A DNA stretch of 7,698 bases. It comes from Acidobacteriota bacterium. Lineage in GTDB: Bacteria > Acidobacteriota > Thermoanaerobaculia > Multivoradales > JAHEKO01. The stretch's first letter is position 1, and each line of letters opens with the position of its first letter. Below the pieces are notes generated by a model that worked only from the letters and a program-made list of their open reading frames with translations, had not been told where the DNA came from and did no database searches. The translations under genes were made by a program, and so were the position numbers. The stretch covers positions 1 to 7,698 of the forward strand of contig JAPUJD010000269.1 in assembly GCA_027296385.1 (NCBI GenBank), written 5' to 3'. Below, piece by piece: positions 5,549-7,698 of the stretch.

Positions 5549-7160
5549 CGAGGCCCAGACTCACGGTAACGGGCGGCGCCTCCTCGAGGCTCTTGCGGCG
5601 CTCTAGCAGTGCGCCCGCCTCGTCGAAGAGCTCGAGGGCGCGCAGGATCTGGGTGTCGCCCTCGGCGAGCACCCGGTAGCGCGCCTCGATGCCGAACGCC
5701 GAGTTGAGGATCTCGGCGACGAGATAGCGCAGCGCGATCTCGCACGTCACCTCCTCGGCGAAGCCCTCTTCGACCTCGTCGTCGGTGGCGAGCTCCTTGT
5801 CGAGGAGCCATGCGCCGAATTGGTCGAGGAACTCCGGCGGCGGCTGCCAGTCTCGACTCTCGATCTCGTGGTCGACCGTGACCTCGATAGCGAAGTCGAA
5901 GAAGGCGTTGCGACTCAGGAGGTACTGAATGAACGGTGCGAGAGCCTGAGGCTCGACTACGACGTCCGGCTGGATGCCGCCCTTGCCGTAGACCTCGCGC
6001 CCGAGGTCGGTGAAGAAGGTCTCGTCCTGGCCGGCGTTGGCCACGGCCACGCGGGCGTGCTCGCCCGAGCTGCGGTAGGAGGCGTAGTCGAACCAGGAGG
6101 AATAGTCGCGCTGGATCAGTCGACCTGACGGCGTGTAGTACTTGGCCGTCGTCACCGCGAGGCCGTTGCCGTAGGAGAGCGAGTAGACGGTCTGCACCAA
6201 GCCCTTGCCCCAAGTCGGGGTGCCGACGATGAGGCCGATGTCATGGTCCTGGATCGCGCCGGAGAGGATCTCGGCGGCCGAAGCGGTGCCATCGCTGACC
6301 AGGACGATGACCGGAATGTCCAGGTCCTCGTAACGATTGCTCGAGTGGAAGTCCTGAAACGAGTCGCGCGTGCGGCCGCGGGTCTCGACGATCTTGCCGC
6401 CCTCGGGCACGAACTGATCGGAGACCGCCACCGCCTGGTCGAGCAGACCGCCGCCGTTGTTGCGCAGGTCGAGCAGCAGCCGCTCCATGCCCTGGCTCTT
6501 GAGCGCCGCGAGTGCCTCACTCATCTCTTTGCCGGTGCCCCGATTGAAGTCGGAGAGCGCGATGTAGCCGACCTGCGGCGCGATCATGTAGGTGTAGCGC
6601 ACAGTGTTCTGTGGAATCTCGGCGCGGGTGATCGCCAGCTGCAGCGGCTCAGGCAGACTCAGGCGCACGATCTCGACATTTACGGTCGTGCCCTTGGGAC
6701 CCTTGAGGCGGCTGACCGCGTCGTCGACGCTCATGCTGTTGGTCGGCTCGCCCTCGATCGAGGAGATGATGTCGCCGGCGCGGATCCCCAGCCGTGAGGC
6801 CGGGGTGCCTTCGATCGGCGTGATCACCGTCAGGCGGCCGTTGCGCATGCCGACCAGGATGCCGAGCCCGGAGAAAGTGCTCTGCTGGCGGTTGCGCATC
6901 TCGCCGAAGGCGGCGGCGCTCAAGAAGCTCGTGTGCGGATCGAGGGTACGCACGATGCCCTGGATCGAAGCGTTGACCAACCTTTCGTACGTGCGCTCGG
7001 TCGGGTAGCGATCGTGCACGGTGGAGACCAGCTCGGTGTAGACCCGCAGCAGGTCCTTGGCTTCGTCGGTGATGGCCAGGACCCTATTGCCGAATACCCC
7101 GCCGAGTAGCAGGGCCGTAAAGAAGGCCGCGATGGCCGCGATACGCCAAGAACGTCTCAC
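5544..7160 (-). CDS. ctpA: C-terminal processing peptidase, S41 family (CtpA/Prc-like)
   Basis: An envelope serine protease that degrades or trims periplasmic proteins from their C-termini. Of 538 residues, the first six are basic (MRRSWR), followed by a hydrophobic segment at about 7-29 that is either a signal peptide or an anchor. A helical region with TLDPHTSFL (72-80) leads to a PDZ domain (about 95-165; IEGTPASRLGIRAGDIISSI), which recognises substrate C-termini. The S41 core holds LLLDLRNNGGGLLDQAV, nucleophile Ser294 in SDGTASAAEIL, Lys319 in WGKGLVQ and Gln323, so the Ser-Lys-Gln catalytic set is intact. YYTPSGRLIQ and GGIQPDVVVE are further family motifs. A long acidic, helical C-terminal extension (about 400-538) has no function I can assign. 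The start is GTG at 7160 with AAGG about seven bases upstream; the signal segment follows at once. It diverges from tatA across 105 bases and converges with the sigma gene. Confidence 0.95.
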   Translation of the reverse strand: MRRSWRIAAIAAFFTALLLGGVFGNRVLAITDEAKDLLRVYTELVSTVHDRYPTERTYERLVNASIQGIVRTLDPHTSFLSAAAFGEMRNRQQSTFSGLGILVGMRNGRLTVITPIEGTPASRLGIRAGDIISSIEGEPTNSMSVDDAVSRLKGPKGTTVNVEIVRLSLPEPLQLAITRAEIPQNTVRYTYMIAPQVGYIALSDFNRGTGKEMSEALAALKSQGMERLLLDLRNNGGGLLDQAVAVSDQFVPEGGKIVETRGRTRDSFQDFHSSNRYEDLDIPVIVLVSDGTASAAEILSGAIQDHDIGLIVGTPTWGKGLVQTVYSLSYGNGLAVTTAKYYTPSGRLIQRDYSSWFDYASYRSSGEHARVAVANAGQDETFFTDLGREVYGKGGIQPDVVVEPQALAPFIQYLLSRNAFFDFAIEVTVDHEIESRDWQPPPEFLDQFGAWLLDKELATDDEVEEGFAEEVTCEIALRYLVAEILNSAFGIEARYRVLAEGDTQILRALELFDEAGALLERRKSLEEAPPVTVSLGLD

Positions 7161-7230
7161 GCCACAACCTTATCAGCTTGCTCGATCAGGCCTCGGCCCC
7201 GCCTGGCGCTGCCGGTGCCTCGCAGGTCCC

Positions 7231-7259
7231 TTGACTTTGCCGCCGCCTCGCCCGATTAT
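7231..7259 (+). promoter_or_regulatory. Promoter of tatA, positioned for a leaderless mRNA
   Basis: TTGACT (7231-7236, five of six to the -35) and GATTAT (7254-7259, four of six to the -10) are separated by the optimal 17 bases. A transcript starting six to seven bases after the -10 would begin at or next to the A of the tatA ATG (7266). No Shine-Dalgarno lies between the -10 and the ATG (TCTCCAC or similar). No clear ctpA promoter is seen on the opposite strand of this 105-base divergent gap. Confidence 0.55.
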
Positions 7260-7265
7260 CTCCAC

Positions 7266-7630
7266 ATGTTCGGCACCCTCGGTATGCCCGAGCTCCTGTT
7301 CATCCTCGTCCTGGCGTTGCTGGTTTTCGGCCCCAAGCGCCTGCCTCAGGTCGGCAAGACCCTCGGGAAGGGGCTGCGCGAGTTTCGCCGCGCCACCAAC
7401 GAACTCAGGCGCACCGTCAATACCGAGATTTCGGCGACGGATTCCGAGCCGACCCGGCCGACTCCGGCGGCACCGCCGCAGTACTCGTCGAGTCGGATAC
7501 GCCCGCAGCCGAGCAGCCGGAAGCCGCGGCCGAGGCGGAGCTACCGGTGGAGTCAGAAACCACGAAGAGAGCCGCTCCCGCCGCCACGGGCGACAGGGCG
7601 GAAACCACAGACTCCGTTGACACGGAGTAA
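7266..7630 (+). CDS. tatA: Twin-arginine translocase subunit TatA/TatB family, with an apparent frameshift
   Basis: TatA oligomers form the passage through which the Tat system moves folded proteins across the inner membrane. From ATG 7266: a short N-terminus (MFGTLGMPE), one membrane helix at about 9-21, the hinge FGPKRLPQVGK at 21-31, and an amphipathic helix GKGLREFRRATNELRRT (34-50), all typical of TatA/TatB. Beyond about codon 60 this frame becomes arginine-rich and stays open to the window end without a stop. The -1 frame instead gives an acidic Ala/Pro/Glu tail (VLVESDTPAAEQPEAAAEAE) that ends at TAA 7628-7630, five bases before tatC. The original gene therefore most likely had one more base around 7440-7490, giving about 121 residues. 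Sequencing error, real mutation or programmed shifting are all possible. Paralogue choice (A or B) is uncertain; LGKGLREF favours A. Confidence 0.85.
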
Positions 7631-7635
7631 TCGCC

Positions 7636-7698
7636 TTGGCCGAGCCGCAGCCGCGCGAACCCTTGGACGGGCAGGGCGACCTGCCGCGCATGACGCTG
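7636..7698 (+). CDS. tatC: Sec-independent protein translocase TatC (first 21 residues; truncated by window edge)
   Basis: TatC is the polytopic inner-membrane protein that, with TatB, recognises twin-arginine signal peptides. Only the start is present: TTG 7636, preceded by GGAG (7624-7627) at 8 bases, then AEPQPREPLDGQGDLPRMTL. The final LPRMTL matches how many TatC proteins begin the conserved (M)TLLEHLxELRxR segment, and the place directly after tatA is the expected one. The Shine-Dalgarno overlaps the last codons of the restored tatA frame, which suggests translational coupling. An ATG at codon 19 is an alternative start. The call rests on a short stretch plus gene order. Confidence 0.75.
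   Translation, partial: MAEPQPREPLDGQGDLPRMTL

Noticed and set aside
7173..7691. A 172-codon minus-strand open frame opposite tatA-tatC
   Set aside because: It is antisense to tatA, whose membrane helix and FGPKRLP hinge are clear, and shows only low-complexity Arg/Pro composition.

Overview
The window is GC-rich bacterial chromosome made up almost entirely of conserved housekeeping genes. The set is ftsH, tilS, an ArsR-type regulator, sodA, three tRNAs, rpmG, an ECF-type sigma factor, ctpA, and a tatA-tatC pair. An Sec-exported or anchored CtpA, an FtsH with a periplasmic loop, and a cysteine-less L33 of the Escherichia coli type suggest a Gram-negative organism. The overall flavour resembles Acidobacteriota or a similar deep-branching GC-rich lineage, but that placement is an impression and not something demonstrated here.

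Layout. From 1 to about 2770 the minus strand carries a probable transcript: a promoter with a perfect TATAAT (2765-2770), tRNA-Met(CAT), a palindromic spacer, tilS, then ftsH, which runs off the left edge. From 2854 to 4100, also on the minus strand, sodA is followed 326 bases later by a small ArsR-family regulator. That gap holds a dyad, short repeats and a plus-facing terminator-like hairpin. From about 4188 the plus strand has a strong tRNA promoter, tRNA-Val(TAC), tRNA-Asp(GTC) and rpmG. A highly structured leader then precedes an orphan ECF-type sigma factor (4745-5434). The sigma gene converges on ctpA (minus, 5544-7160). ctpA is divergent from tatA (plus, 7266), and tatC starts at 7636 and runs off the right edge.

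How the genes relate. FtsH and CtpA are envelope quality-control proteases, and Tat exports folded proteins. TilS, the tRNAs and L33 belong to translation. SOD handles superoxide.

I do not see a defence system, prophage, insertion sequence, CRISPR array or an obviously new multi-gene system. The items most worth a second look are: an apparent -1 frame break in tatA; signs that tatA is leaderless; a sigma-factor leader in which a perfect stem occludes the Shine-Dalgarno sequence just after a terminator-like hairpin; a nested 83-base palindromic element between tRNA-Met and tilS; and a plus-facing terminator in the sodA-arsR gap with no known transcript in front of it.
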